Origin: Streptomyces sp. NBC_01445
GTDB taxonomy: Bacteria > Actinomycetota > Actinomycetes > Streptomycetales > Streptomycetaceae
NCBI RefSeq assembly: GCF_035918235.1
Contig: NZ_CP109485.1
Span: 8,959,001-9,023,000, forward strand
Length of the DNA: 64,000 nt
Direction: 5' to 3'
Shown: positions 1 to 8,494 of the stretch, piece after piece
How the letters are laid out: every line of letters begins with the position of its first letter
Numbering within the stretch: position 1 is the stretch's first letter
Program-made: the position numbers and the translations under genes
Notes under the pieces: generated by a model
Databases searched by the model: none
What the model saw: the letters and a program-made list of their open reading frames with translations, nothing else
Told to the model about the DNA's origin: nothing

Positions 1-965
1 ACTGGCGCTGGACCATGTACGTCAACGTGGTCTTCGCGGTGGTGGCGTTCGTCGGTGGCACAGTTCTGCTGCAGCGCACCCCGCGAGACACGTCCGCCAA
101 GCTCGACGTCCCCGGCACCCTGCTGGTCTCCGCCGGCCTGTTCTGCCTGGTCTACGGTTTCTCGAACGCCGAGACGCACGGCTGGGGTTCGGTGGCGACC
201 TGGGGCATGCTGGCGGCCGGCGCCGTACTGGTGGCCCTCTTCGTCTGGCGGCAGAGCAGGGCGGCATATCCGCTGCTGCCCCTGCGGGTCCTGCTGGACC
301 GTAACCGCGGCGCCTCCTTCGCCGCCCTCTTCGTCAGCGGCGCGGGCATGTTCGGCGTGTTTCTGTTCCTGACCTACTACATGCAGCAGAGCCTCGGTTT
401 CAGCGCACTGGAGACCGGCTTCGCCTTCCTGCCCATGATCGTGGCATCGTCGTCCGCCGCCGCCGTGGCCGCCAACGTCCTGGTGCCGCGCATAGGCCCC
501 AAGCCGGTGGTACCGGTGGGCATGGCCATTGCGGCCGCCGGCCTGGTCTGGATGACCACGCTGGACCTGAACAGCGGATACGTGACGCACGTAGTGCCAC
601 AGCTGGTGCTCGTCGGCATCGGGCTGGGCGCGGTCATCGCGCCCGCGATGAGCCTGGCCACCTCCGGTGTGGCCGCGGCCGACGCCGGAGCCGCGTCCGC
701 TGCCGTCAACACCGTCCAGCAGGTGGGCGGGTCCATCGGCGTCGCCCTGCTCAGCACGATGGCCTCCGAAGCCGTCACCGACTACCTCTCCGGCCGCAAC
801 CCCAAGGAGCCCGGCGTCCTGGCCCAGGCCGGCCTCGAGGGCTACTCCACCGCGTACTGGTGGTCGGCGGCCATCTTCGTCATCGGCCTGGGCGTGACCG
901 CCCTGATCTACCGCCGTGGTGTGCCCCAGCAGGACGAGAACGCCGCGCCTGTCGTTCACATGTGA
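1..965 (+). CDS. MFS transporter, DHA2/EmrB-QacA type, C-terminal part
   Basis: The reading frame is open from the left edge (first full codon at base 3, reading WRWTMYVNVVF), so the start lies outside the window. About 320 residues are visible. They form at least eight hydrophobic segments and end with a short polar tail. The WRW motif followed by a TPRDTSAKLDVPG loop before the next helices is typical of the 14-helix drug/proton antiporters (DHA2 family), which export toxic compounds across the cytoplasmic membrane. The internal stretch LVLVGIGLGAVIAPAMSLA followed by a GAASAAVNTVQQVGGSIG segment is the usual C-terminal-half signature of that family. The substrate cannot be told from the sequence. 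No neighbour visible in the window explains it. Confidence 0.85.
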   Translation, partial: WRWTMYVNVVFAVVAFVGGTVLLQRTPRDTSAKLDVPGTLLVSAGLFCLVYGFSNAETHGWGSVATWGMLAAGAVLVALFVWRQSRAAYPLLPLRVLLDRNRGASFAALFVSGAGMFGVFLFLTYYMQQSLGFSALETGFAFLPMIVASSSAAAVAANVLVPRIGPKPVVPVGMAIAAAGLVWMTTLDLNSGYVTHVVPQLVLVGIGLGAVIAPAMSLATSGVAAADAGAASAAVNTVQQVGGSIGVALLSTMASEAVTDYLSGRNPKEPGVLAQAGLEGYSTAYWWSAAIFVIGLGVTALIYRRGVPQQDENAAPVVHM

Positions 966-1253
966 TCAACGAACGGGTCTGTCCGAGACGGGCGCGGGCC
1001 GTGCTGCGGTCACCTGCTGCGACAGCTGCCGTGCACGAGGAATAACAAGGGGAAGTGTCCGGGCGCCTTTGACGGGGTCGTGCGGATTCTCTGAGGCTGC
1101 CCCGTTTCTCATTCGAGAACAAGATCGGCGATCCGATCCGCCTCATCCTCGTTCCCTGACGAGTCGACCGAGCGCGACGGGCCGCCCCGGCGACGGAGCC
1201 GGCCCATCGCGCCACCAACACCCCCAACCGCCGCCCCGGAGAAGCAGACCGAC
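966..1253. other. Intergenic stretch, nothing recognised
   Basis: Between the transporter stop and the GTP cyclohydrolase II gene I see no convincing coding frame, strong hairpin or riboswitch. In particular the conserved pieces of an FMN riboswitch, which could be expected before a riboflavin gene, were not recognised. Confidence 0.4.
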
Positions 1254-1378
1254 ATGCGCGACTCACGCACCGCCACCGCCACCGCATCCAGCGACAGCAG
1301 CAGTCCGACACGCCTGTCGGCAGCCACGGGTGCGCACCCGCGTGACGGGTCCCTCTCCGCTTCGGCGACGGCTCTACG

Positions 1379-1939
1379 GTGACCGCCGACCTCGCCACCT
1401 TCCACCACCTCGCCGACGGGCAGGAACGCCTGGCCGTCATCCTCGGCGAACCCGCCACTGGTCGGCCCCCGCTGGTGCGCCTGCACTCCGAGTGCCTGAC
1501 CGGCGACGTCTTCCGATCGGCCCGCTGCGATTGCGGCCCCCAGCTGTGCGAGGCGGTCGAGCGCATCGCCGACCGCGGAGGCGTCCTGCTCTACCTCCGC
1601 CAGGAGGGACGCGGCATCGGCCTCTACAACAAGCTCGACGCCTACGCCCTCCAGGACCAGGGCCTCGACACCTACGAGGCCAACGTGGCCCTCGGCCTCC
1701 CCGAGGACGGCCGCGACTACACCGCCGCCGCTCAGATGCTCGCCGCCCTCGGCGTCTTTGAGCTGGACCTGCTGGCCAACAACCCGGACAAGGCGGCCCA
1801 GCTGCGCACCCTGGGGCTTACGGTGACCCAGCACGTTCCCACGGGTGTCTTCACCACAGCCCACAACGTCCGCTACCTCCGTAGCAAGGTCGTCCACACC
1901 CAGCACACGCTGCCGCTGACGAAACTGACGGGGGGCTGA
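1379..1939 (+). CDS. ribA: GTP cyclohydrolase II, N-terminus apparently frameshifted
   Basis: GTP cyclohydrolase II opens GTP to the 2,5-diaminopyrimidine that starts riboflavin synthesis. The zinc site is intact in [20 protein letters not shown] (three Cys), followed by the active-site segment [21 protein letters not shown] and the NNPDK region. The only in-frame start is GTG 1379, which drops the first beta strand. Upstream codons 1346-1378 still encode [11 protein letters not shown], as expected for the family, but a TGA at 1343 cuts them off. Removing one G from each of the GGG runs at 1328-1330 and 1346-1348 would join ATG 1254 (GGAG about 14 nt upstream) to this frame and give about 227 residues, a normal family length. 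It is therefore either a sequencing-error or decay case, or a shortened enzyme translated from GTG 1379, which overlaps the end of the upstream frame. It stands alone, without other rib genes. Confidence 0.8.
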   Translation: MTADLATFHHLADGQERLAVILGEPATGRPPLVRLHSECLTGDVFRSARCDCGPQLCEAVERIADRGGVLLYLRQEGRGIGLYNKLDAYALQDQGLDTYEANVALGLPEDGRDYTAAAQMLAALGVFELDLLANNPDKAAQLRTLGLTVTQHVPTGVFTTAHNVRYLRSKVVHTQHTLPLTKLTGG

Positions 1940-2084
1940 CGGCCGATGGCCATCGGGTCATGGCCCCCTGTCGTCACCGGGATGCCGCGCGTGACCAGAC
2001 AAACGGGCCGCGTTACCGAGGAGGAAGACGTGTCGCCGGCGCCAGCGGTCGCGATGCGAACACGGAAGCTGTACTCGGTAAGCC

Positions 2085-2531
2085 GTGGGGTCGTTCTCGT
2101 CCGTCCGCCACCGGATCCCCGTGGTACCCGCCTCCGTGTTCAAGGCCGCTTTGACTCCGGGCAGCCCTGCCGGTGGCCCTCCCCGACTCGAGGCACCAGG
2201 AGTGAAACCCGGGCCCGCTGGCGAGGGAGACGTTCGCATATGGCCCGCCGACGAGCATGGCCGCTGCGACTCGTACATCCTTCTCAAGCCGCCATCTGGT
2301 ACGGCCTTGCTCAAAGCCTGGACGCAGGAAATCAAGATTTTCCTCCAGGAAACGGAGGTCGTGGTGCCCAGGGAGGCCGAGCCCGGGTGGATCGACTTGG
2401 ACGCTGTGCTGGCGCACTTCCTCGCCGAAGGAAGAAGGCGGCCCAGCTGCCACTCACCGAGAGGCCGGGTCGCTCGGGGCCCCTCGTCACCGAATCCTGT
2501 TAGCGTGCCCACCCTGAGGCTGGCAGACTGA
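2085..2531 (+). CDS. Hypothetical protein, uncertain start
   Basis: I do not recognise this protein. The stretch from about residue 48 to 118 (GDVRIWPADEHGRCDSYILL onward, with LLKAWTQEIKIFLQETEVVV and GWIDLDAVLAHFLAEG) has the composition and amphipathic spacing of real protein. The first 45 and last 30 residues look like translated noncoding or shifted sequence. The gene may therefore be a remnant or have a different start. Longer open frames on both strands here are explained by the high GC content. It is close to the following hypothetical gene (gap of four bases), so the two could be co-transcribed. Confidence 0.35.
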   Translation: MGSFSSVRHRIPVVPASVFKAALTPGSPAGGPPRLEAPGVKPGPAGEGDVRIWPADEHGRCDSYILLKPPSGTALLKAWTQEIKIFLQETEVVVPREAEPGWIDLDAVLAHFLAEGRRRPSCHSPRGRVARGPSSPNPVSVPTLRLAD

Positions 2532-2535
2532 ATTT

Positions 2536-3243
2536 GTGCTTCCGTTGATGGCCGCTACTGATCAGAACGCGTTCTCATCGCTTTCTGCCGCCAGTATTGT
2601 GTCGGTCAGTGCATTGCTATTCACCGTCGCCTCATTCTGGTGGCTCAACGCCCGACAGGGGCGCCTGGAGTCGTGGGAGCCTCATTCCTTTGCAGCGATT
2701 GTCCGCGGCTCCATGACTCGCCTGCGGCTTCCGCTCGTCCTTCACAACAGCGGTGCCAAGCCGATAATCGTGCAGGACCTCAGATTGAGCTTCCCCGATG
2801 AGCCCGCCTCTCATCTGCCACTCCTGTGGACGTCTTCAGCATCTCGTCTCCAACCCGGGCCGGACGAGGAATCGGAGTTGCCGACCGGTTTCGTTGTGGC
2901 CGGCAGAGAGGCGCGAAAGCTCTTCATCGAGTTCGAGGCACCGTTTTCTGGGTTGGTTCCGGAGGCCCGTGACTACAAGGTCCAAATCCAAGTGAGGGTT
3001 GGCCACCGCAAGGGGTGGCGCTCGCTTCTGACGTTCACCTTGAGGACCACCAACATCATTCATCCCGACCAGTACACCGTCTACCACAACGCCCCTGTCG
3101 AACTGACGAAGGAAGACCAGAAAAAGGCAGACGCTGCGCTCCTGGAGCTGTTGGAGGGGCAGGAGAAAGGCGATTCCGCCAAGGGCGAAGCCAAGCGGCG
3201 AGACTCTTCGGACGACGAGGGCAACACCGGCACGGACCCGTGA
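2536..3243 (+). CDS. Hypothetical membrane-anchored protein
   Basis: A 235-residue protein without a family I can name. Residues 18-37 (SAASIVSVSALLFTVASFWW) form a single membrane segment, so most of the chain probably lies on one side of the membrane. The middle looks beta-rich: VLHNSGAKPIIVQDLRLSF resembles the opening of an immunoglobulin-like or CARDB-like sandwich, and YKVQIQVRVGHRKGWRSLLTFTLRT its end. The tail from about residue 195 is charged and low in complexity (KEDQKKADAALLELLEGQEK, then Asp/Glu/Lys-rich). GTG 2536 and ATG 2548 are both possible starts. Its GC content is visibly lower than that of the surroundings, which may indicate transfer. Confidence 0.6.
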   Translation: MLPLMAATDQNAFSSLSAASIVSVSALLFTVASFWWLNARQGRLESWEPHSFAAIVRGSMTRLRLPLVLHNSGAKPIIVQDLRLSFPDEPASHLPLLWTSSASRLQPGPDEESELPTGFVVAGREARKLFIEFEAPFSGLVPEARDYKVQIQVRVGHRKGWRSLLTFTLRTTNIIHPDQYTVYHNAPVELTKEDQKKADAALLELLEGQEKGDSAKGEAKRRDSSDDEGNTGTDP

Positions 3244-3339
3244 ACTTGTAGATCGTTCTTTTCCCACCGGGAAACGATCACCGAGGAGCGGGAGTCGCCC
3301 CTGACCAGCGCATGCCGTCGGTTCCCCCATGCCCTCCCG

Positions 3340-3980
3340 TGCGGCGGCCCTGCCCGCCTGCCGCCGCGCGCACCACGGGCACTCCCTCGCGGCCCGCGAT
3401 GGTGGTGGCGGCGTCGAACCGGGCCCGCGCGAGTTCCGCGATGTCGTCTCCTGGCACGAGGCAGGCCAGCCGTCGGTGGCCTCGGGACAGCAGGTGCCGG
3501 GTGGCGAGTTCAGCGACGCCATCGCTCGTGATGACGAGGGTGGGGGCGCGCGGCTGGGCCTTCGGGCCGCAGGGGAGGACGGTGTCGACGCCAGCTTGGC
3601 CGAGCAGTTCGGCCGCCTCCGCCGGACACCGGTCCGCCTCGGTGAAGACGGCGGCGGGCCGCAGCTCCGCCCAGGCACGGGCGCCTTCGGCTCCGCAGGC
3701 CACGCGGTCGCCGTGGACGAGCGTCGGAGGCCGTGGTGCGCCAGCTCGCCGCTGAGCTCTTCGAGGAAGCGGTGACGGGTGGGGGCGAGGGGGAGCTGAG
3801 GCATCGGAACCAGGACGATGTGGCTTGCGGCCTGCCGCGCAGTGTCCGGGCGGTGCTGTGCGGGGCGTAGCCGAGCTCGCGGACGGCCGGCCGTCACACG
3901 GCGGCGGGTGTCGTCGTTGATCGGCCGGTCGCCCGGGCTGTTCAGGACGTACGAGCTGCATGACCCTGCCCGCTCCACGG
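3340..3980 (-). pseudogene. LacI-family regulator, broken in several frames
   Basis: Pieces of one LacI-type repressor can be read in order on this strand, but only by changing frame several times. YVLNSPGDRPINDDTRRRV (end of the HTH and hinge) is near 3960-3900. VRELGYAPHSTARTLRGR follows in another frame, then HIVLVPMPQLPLAPTRHRFL in the first frame again. A third frame (3360-3725) carries LVHGDRVACGAEGARAW and LVITSDGVAELATRHLLSRG, the effector-domain signature. The first HTH helix is reduced to ISVERAGSCSS, and the C-terminal third of the effector domain is missing. It cannot make a functional repressor. Intact LacI regulators lie elsewhere in the window. Confidence 0.75.
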
Positions 3981-4239
3981 AAATGCCCGGGGGCTGCTGT
4001 GGCGGCTCAGCGCTGTTTGAACGGTGGGGGAGCAGCGGGACGACGTCGTCGTAGCTCGGTGGGTACCTCCGCCCGGCGGCGCCGGCTAGCCTGACCCGCC
4101 GGCCCATGCCCAGTCGCACCGTGTCTGCGGATTGCTCCCAGATCGGCTGGGGCCTGCCTGGCCGTTACTGGTCGGCGCACCGCGACCGCGTCCGCCTCCC
4201 AACCGGCCCCCACGGCTGTGGGGGCCGGCAGTGCAGCCC

Positions 4240-4830
4240 TCAGTGCGATGGACTTGGTCGTCAGTGCAGGTGGCGGGCGTTGCTCTCGCCCCTCCTCTGT
4301 TCGAATTCGAATATCTAACTGTCGAACACGCAGGAATCTATGTTGGCCGGAGTAGACATTGGGTGGTGGTGTAGTTATGGTTTCTCTCGTAGCCAGAAGT
4401 CAGCAGGGCCCGGCAGAGACGAACTGCCAGGCAGTGGTACGGAAGTTGCAGTGCGTAGGACGGTGCGGTGGTGGAGTTCCGAAGCCAGAGCGGTTGCAGG
4501 ACGGCGACGGGGCTGACGACCGGACCGGGTGGCCCGCAGTGATCAGGGGCCGCCGTCGGCGGGACCGCGGTCAAGCGGCGGTACCCGTCAGTGCAGTTCG
4601 CAGTACCCAGCAGTGAAATTGGTGAGCAGTACCTCGGTGAAGGCGTCGGCTGCGGGCGCGCGCACCGGGAGGTTCGGCAGTGGGGTTCTAAGCCAGAGCA
4701 GATGCAGGACGGGCAACGGGGCTGGCTGCCGAAGAGTGACGCTTGGCCAGGTCACTGAGCAGTTCGCAACACCAGCAGTACGCAGTAGCGCAGTACCAGC
4801 AGTATCAAGTCCCCCTGTTTAGTAAGTGGT
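4240..4830. repeat. GCAGTAC-rich tract with an imperfect ~45-bp direct repeat
   Basis: The noncoding stretch between the dead LacI gene and the MerR-like gene is full of variants of CAGTAC and GCAGT (for example 4593-4613 and 4758-4806, where CAGTAC, CAGCAG and CAGTA units follow each other). Two longer copies can be aligned: about 4471-4515 and 4680-4723 share AAGCCAGAGC, TGCAGGACGG and ACGGGGCTG in the same order, about 207 bases apart. No frame across the tract looks like a protein. It could be an untranslated leader, a regulatory repeat or a repeat-derived remnant. Confidence 0.55.
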
Positions 4831-5037
4831 TGATCACCGAGGGAAGAACGGAGGAACGAGCGCCATCAGGATCGCCCGGGCGGAGTGTTGAGCCCGGGTA
4901 CCGCAGGACATCGATAGTGAGGTGGTCTCCGGTCAAGCAACCGCGATCCCCGCGCCCCCGACAACTCCCAGGTCGGGTCAGCGGACACAGAAGGCCGGCG
5001 CAGTTCCAGGGCCGGCAGATGGTGTGAATGTTCCTTC

Positions 5038-5069
5038 GGGGCCCTGGTGCCATATGGCACCAGGGCCCC
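5038..5069. other. Perfect 32-bp palindrome before the MerR-like gene
   Basis: Two 16-base arms (GGGGCCCTGGTGCCAT and its exact complement) meet with no spacer, 27 bases before the ATG at 5097. As RNA it forms a very stable hairpin with no T-run after it. It may be a terminator of something upstream, a leader hairpin controlling the following gene, or a binding site for a dimeric protein such as the MerR-like product itself. Confidence 0.8.
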
Positions 5070-5096
5070 TCAAGCGTGTTCCACAGAGAGGTGCAA

Positions 5097-5432
5097 ATGA
5101 CAGCAGACGACTCGTTCGACCGTCTCGAGGACGAGGACTACCCCGCCTACACGATGGGCCGGGCCGCCGAGATGCTCGGCACCACCCAGGGCTTCCTCCG
5201 TGCCATCGGTGAAGCCCGTCTCATCACCCCGCTGCGCTCCGAGGGCGGCCACCGCCGCTACTCCCGCTACCAGCTGCGCATCGCCGCGCGCGCCCGGGAA
5301 CTCGTCGATCAGGGCACCCCCATCGAGGCCGCCTGCCGCATCATCGTCCTCGAGGACCAGCTCGAAGAGGCCCAGCGCATCAACGCCGAATACCGCCGCA
5401 ACACCGAGTCGGGTTCACCGCCTGCGAGCTGA
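5097..5432 (+). CDS. Small MerR-like helix-turn-helix protein
   Basis: A 111-residue protein with a MerR-type winged HTH. YTMGRAAEMLGTTQGFLRAI is the first helix-turn-helix, and LRSEGGHRRYSRYQLRIAAR is the wing with the conserved G-G-H-R-R-Y. A short dimerisation helix follows (ARELVDQGTPIEAACRIIVL, then EDQLEEAQRINAEY), and there is no effector-binding domain. ATG 5097 is chosen because AGAGAGG stands 6 bases before it and because an earlier in-frame GTG at 5028 lies upstream of the palindrome. Such genes sit next to cold-shock genes in several Streptomyces, as here, so a role in the cold or stress response is a reasonable guess. The palindrome just upstream suggests autoregulation or attenuation. 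Confidence 0.85.
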   Translation: MTADDSFDRLEDEDYPAYTMGRAAEMLGTTQGFLRAIGEARLITPLRSEGGHRRYSRYQLRIAARARELVDQGTPIEAACRIIVLEDQLEEAQRINAEYRRNTESGSPPAS

Positions 5433-5680
5433 GGCGGCAACGGTCATCGGGCACCGGCAGGTCCTGCGCACACCTGCCGGGCGTGGGGCACAGGGGCGTG
5501 TTTCCGATGGTGACAGGGTGTGAGGGCGTGTAGCGTTTAGGTCAGATGTCGTGGTTCGGAAGTTCCCTATTGCCCGCGCTTCGGCGTGGGCGTTCTGCTG
5601 TGTGGTGCCGCAGGAACCAGGACGACCACCTCCGCCTTCCGCATGGTGCGGGAGGCGTTCGTGACTGGAAGGCATGAGAC

Positions 5681-5884
5681 ATGACTACGGGAACTGTGAA
5701 GTGGTTCAACGCGGAGAAAGGTTTCGGATTCATCGCCCAGGCTGGTGGCGGCCCGGACGTCTTCGCCCACTACTCGGCGATCAACTCCACGGGCTTCCGT
5801 GAACTCCAGGAGGGCCAGACCGTGACGTTCGATGTCACCCAGGGTCAGAAGGGCCCCCAGGCGGAGAACATCAACCTGGCCTGA
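5681..5884 (+). CDS. Cold-shock protein, CspA family
   Basis: A 67-residue single cold-shock domain that binds single-stranded RNA and DNA and melts RNA structure. The RNP1-type motif KGFGFIAQ and the RNP2-like VFAHYSAI are complete, and the start [18 protein letters not shown] is the family standard. It lies 248 bases after the MerR-like gene. That interval holds no recognisable gene and may include a long 5' leader, as is usual for cold-shock mRNAs. The product has several paralogues in a typical Streptomyces genome, so I give no symbol. Confidence 0.95.
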   Translation: MTTGTVKWFNAEKGFGFIAQAGGGPDVFAHYSAINSTGFRELQEGQTVTFDVTQGQKGPQAENINLA

Positions 5885-6551
5885 GAATCCCCACCCGAGC
5901 CCATCATCGCCGAGTCGGTGCCCGGCGCTCCTGCCAGCATTCGCTGTCAGCCCTTGCCAGGGATGTCGTGTGCGTCCTCGCGTTCTTGCGAGGCTCGGGT
6001 GGGGGCTGCCTTGCGGAATGTGCGCCGGGGAAGCCGTTCCGCAAGGCAGCCAGCGGCCCCACGCGGAGGCGTCTGGGAGTGTCAGCCACCAGCACGGGCC
6101 GTTGCCCAGGACGCAGCGACTGGCGGCCACCGCCAGTATCAGGACCCGTACGGTCCCTCGCACGCGCGCCACGGCGGAAAGCCGCGGACACACCCTTCAG
6201 GTACTGCCACAAGTCGATCGTGGCGGGTGCCCCCAGCGTGCAGCCAGTCTCGCTATCAGCGTGTCCATACTGGCTTGCAGGTCTTCCTCCGCTCGCCTTC
6301 GTCGTCGTGGTCGGCCGGCCTCTTCCCGGCAACCGCAATGACTGCAAAGCATGGGCGGAATCCGGCGGCCAGGGACGCGGTTGGTGCCGCGCTGGAAGAT
6401 TCTGCGTGATTGTCGCCTCGAGGAAGCGGCATCCACCACGCCATGCACGGCATCGCCCGTGTGCACAGCCTCAACCTCGCTGGATAGACAGCCCGTTCCC
6501 CGACGGCCAACGGCACCCCGACCATGTCGAAGATCGTTTACGGGAAAGGCC
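5885..6551. other. Intergenic stretch with one hairpin
   Basis: Between the cold-shock gene and the convergent amidase gene there are only overlapping open frames with shadow-like composition. The one structured element is the inverted repeat at 6004-6051. I see no gene here. Confidence 0.45.
6004..6051. terminator. 15-bp inverted repeat, probable terminator
   Basis: GGCTGCCTTGCGGAA (6004-6018) is exactly complementary to 6037-6051, with an 18-base loop. It lies 120 bases after the cold-shock stop and 500 bases beyond the convergent amidase stop. No T-run follows, as is common in Streptomyces. A structured small RNA is an alternative. Confidence 0.5.
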
Positions 6552-7439
6552 TTAGCTCGTGCGAGGTTGCCCAGGTGCGCCACTCACCGGGCGGTCGGCG
6601 CCGAAGAGTGGCCGTGCAGACCTGCCCTGGAGATCGGCGGCGAGCTGGCGGATCGCGGGGAGCCGGGCGAACAACGCCTCCCCGGGGCAGTCGGTGGCAA
6701 AGCCGTCGCGATGGCCGGAGATCGCGTTGAATGTGGCCGAAGTTCCCTTGGTGTAACGGCTCTTGTCATTCGTGGATGTCAGCCGCACTTTGCTGGTGGG
6801 GTCTACGCCCCGCAAGCCGAGTTTCCAGGCGGCGAGGGCCGCGATCCCGCGTTCCATGGCCGCCGGCACCGGCGTCCCTGGTCCGAAGGTGCCGATCGCC
6901 GCGATCCCCGTGGTGCTCTGGTTGAACCCGATGGTGTGGGAGCCGATGACGGGGCGGTCGGTACCGCCGGCGCGGCCTTCGTAGATGTTGCCGCATTTGT
7001 CGACGAGGAAGTTGTAGCCGAGGTCTCCCCACTTCTGGTCACGGGTCTGGCCCGTGTACAGATTGCGCAAGGTACGCGGGACGTCCGCGCACTTGTAGTC
7101 GTTGGGGGTGTCGGTGTGGTGGATGAAGATCGCCGCAACCCCTTGCGCGTAGTGGGCATGGGGGTCGCGCTTGGTCTCGTCGGCCCGCCACTGCGAACGC
7201 GACACGATGACGGGTCGAGGCGCTGTATGAGGGAATAGCACGGGCGCCGTTCCGAGGGGCGGGAAGGTCTGAGCGAAAGCGACAGCCGGCTCCGTAACCG
7301 CTTCGGCCCGCCACGCCGATGGAAGGGATTCCGACCTTGTCCCACTGATGGTGGCGGCCTTCGTCATTCCGGCCGGTGCCGCCACGAGAGGAACTGCCAT
7401 AGGGATCGTGACCCACAGTGCTACTCGATGCAGACGCAC
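6552..7439 (-). CDS. Secreted PGRP-type N-acetylmuramoyl-L-alanine amidase
   Basis: The product has a Sec-type signal (VRLHRVALWVTIPMAVPLVA), then a linker and a peptidoglycan recognition protein domain from about residue 75 (IVSRSQWRAD) to 245. The zinc ligands of active amidases are visible: His in IFIHHTDT, His in ISGHRDG and Cys in TDCPGEAL. The conserved GDLGYNFLVDKCGNIYEGR and TIGFNQSTTGIAAIG are also complete. It should cleave the lactyl-alanine amide bond of peptidoglycan outside the cell. GTG 7439 is chosen because AAGAAGG stands just upstream and the signal peptide starts there; an earlier GTG at 7481 would add 14 residues without a good ribosome site. It stands alone; the neighbours are remnants. 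Confidence 0.88.
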   Translation of the reverse strand: MRLHRVALWVTIPMAVPLVAAPAGMTKAATISGTRSESLPSAWRAEAVTEPAVAFAQTFPPLGTAPVLFPHTAPRPVIVSRSQWRADETKRDPHAHYAQGVAAIFIHHTDTPNDYKCADVPRTLRNLYTGQTRDQKWGDLGYNFLVDKCGNIYEGRAGGTDRPVIGSHTIGFNQSTTGIAAIGTFGPGTPVPAAMERGIAALAAWKLGLRGVDPTSKVRLTSTNDKSRYTKGTSATFNAISGHRDGFATDCPGEALFARLPAIRQLAADLQGRSARPLFGADRPVSGAPGQPRTS

Positions 7440-7649
7440 AGGAAAACCTTCTTTGTCTCCCCGACAGGACGGATGGAGCACGTACGCCCAACAGTTTTGC
7501 GGGCGGAGGTTCGCTGCGCGCGCCGGGTTACGGCAGTCAGGCGAGCGTTTCGACGCTCAGCACCGCATCTGACGCTACGCGCTGTTCCACCAGGGATTTC
7601 GGGACAGCCCTTATACGCAGTCCTGGAACCCTCCCGGATGCGCGCGAAC

Positions 7650-7810
7650 ATGGTCTCGTAACGGATCGGGCTGGCGCGTTGGCGGCATAGGACCGCGTTC
7701 TCGTGCCGGAGTACGAGTACCGCGGCGGCCTTCGCGGTGTCGCTGCGCAGCAGCACCCCGGGGACGGACGACGGCTTGCGGGCCACCTTGTACAGCAGCG
7801 AAATGATCAC
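7650..7810 (-). pseudogene. 5' remnant of an integrase-core transposase
   Basis: About 53 residues from ATG 7810 (MIISLLYKVARKPSSVPGVL, then LVLRHENAVLCRQ) match the conserved N-terminus of the Streptomyces integrase-core transposases in which DTAKxAELLVLRHENAVLRRQ is standard. After about base 7650 the similarity ends, and no DDE domain follows. It is a dead fragment left by an insertion-sequence event. Confidence 0.65.
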
Positions 7811-7913
7811 GCGGTCATGGTGTCAGTGGTGATCGCTTGCCCGTGCCACCTGCGGCAACGACTTTCCGAGCCCCACAGGTTCGAAACCGTCCGCGCCCAA
7901 CGGGTTTGAGCAG

Positions 7914-7953
7914 CAGCGGAGCCCCGTACCTTGATCGGTACGGGGCTCCGCTG
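7914..7953. terminator. 17-bp perfect stem, strong bidirectional terminator
   Basis: CAGCGGAGCCCCGTACC (7914-7930) pairs exactly with 7937-7953 around the loop TTGATC. It lies between the transposase remnant and the collagen-like remnant. It may have belonged to a gene that is now lost, since no intact gene ends within 400 bases. Confidence 0.75.
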
Positions 7954-8098
7954 TGATCGGTTAGGAGTCTTTTTGGGAGTTCAACTGCGGGAAGACCTCA
8001 ACCTGCGGCCTCCAGGGCCACGCGCCGCCCGCGCTTCCAGCGGGCCTCGAGCTGGACCAGCCGGTGCTTCCGCATCTCAGGCGTGACGTCGGCGCCAA

Positions 8099-8494
8099 GA
8101 GTGACAAGGGGATCCAGGCGAGCCGGGCAGTCCCGGCCCGTCCGGATCCCCGGGCAAGAGTGGGAAGAACGGCGACGATGGAAGTAACGGCAGCGACGGC
8201 GTCGGCACCACCGGCCCGACCGGAGCCGACGGCAGTAACGGAGTGCCGGGACCGGCCGGCCCGCAGGACGAACCCGAGCCGGCCGGACCTGGAAGGACCC
8301 GCCGGACAGGACGGCGCAGACGGAGCCGACGGCAAGGACGGACACACCTGCCCCGACGGCTACAGCCTCCAGACGCCGGCCTACGACCCGGACGCCCTCG
8401 CCTGCCGACGCGACAATGCGCCGCCGACAACGGCGGCGACGGCCAACCCATGCCGCAGGCCGCCGCGTTGGATCCGCAGCGCCGCCAGTATTAG
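8099..8494 (+). pseudogene. Phage-type collagen-like protein, frameshifted
   Basis: A Gly-X-Y repeat runs through two frames. From about 8112 one frame reads QGDPGEPGSPGPSGSPGKSG, then GKNGDDGSNGSDGVG and GPTGADGSNGVPGPAGP. After about 8270 the repeat continues in the next frame as EGPAGQDGADGADGKDG, followed by the tail CPDGYSLQTPAYDPDALACR. The final ALDPQRRQY (8464-8491) is again in another frame. This order (triple-helix repeat, then CPDGYSLQ and ALDPQRRQY) is that of small collagen-like proteins found in Streptomyces phages and prophages. At least two shifts are needed, one at the CCTGGAAGG near 8310. No other phage gene is visible, so it is an isolated remnant. Confidence 0.65.

Noticed and set aside
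1946..2503. Open frames on both strands over 1946-2512
   Set aside because: They overlap each other and lack protein-like segments. Only the frame at 2085-2531 contains a convincing stretch.
4743..5027. Possible short Gln/Tyr-rich peptide from the CAGTAC repeats
   Set aside because: Only about 20 residues reflect the repeat; the rest is Arg/Pro-rich shadow sequence, and there is no ribosome site.
7878..7895. tRNA-like T-loop (GGTTCGAAACC) before the terminator at 7914
   Set aside because: The flanking bases do not form the T stem, and no acceptor or anticodon arm could be found on either strand.
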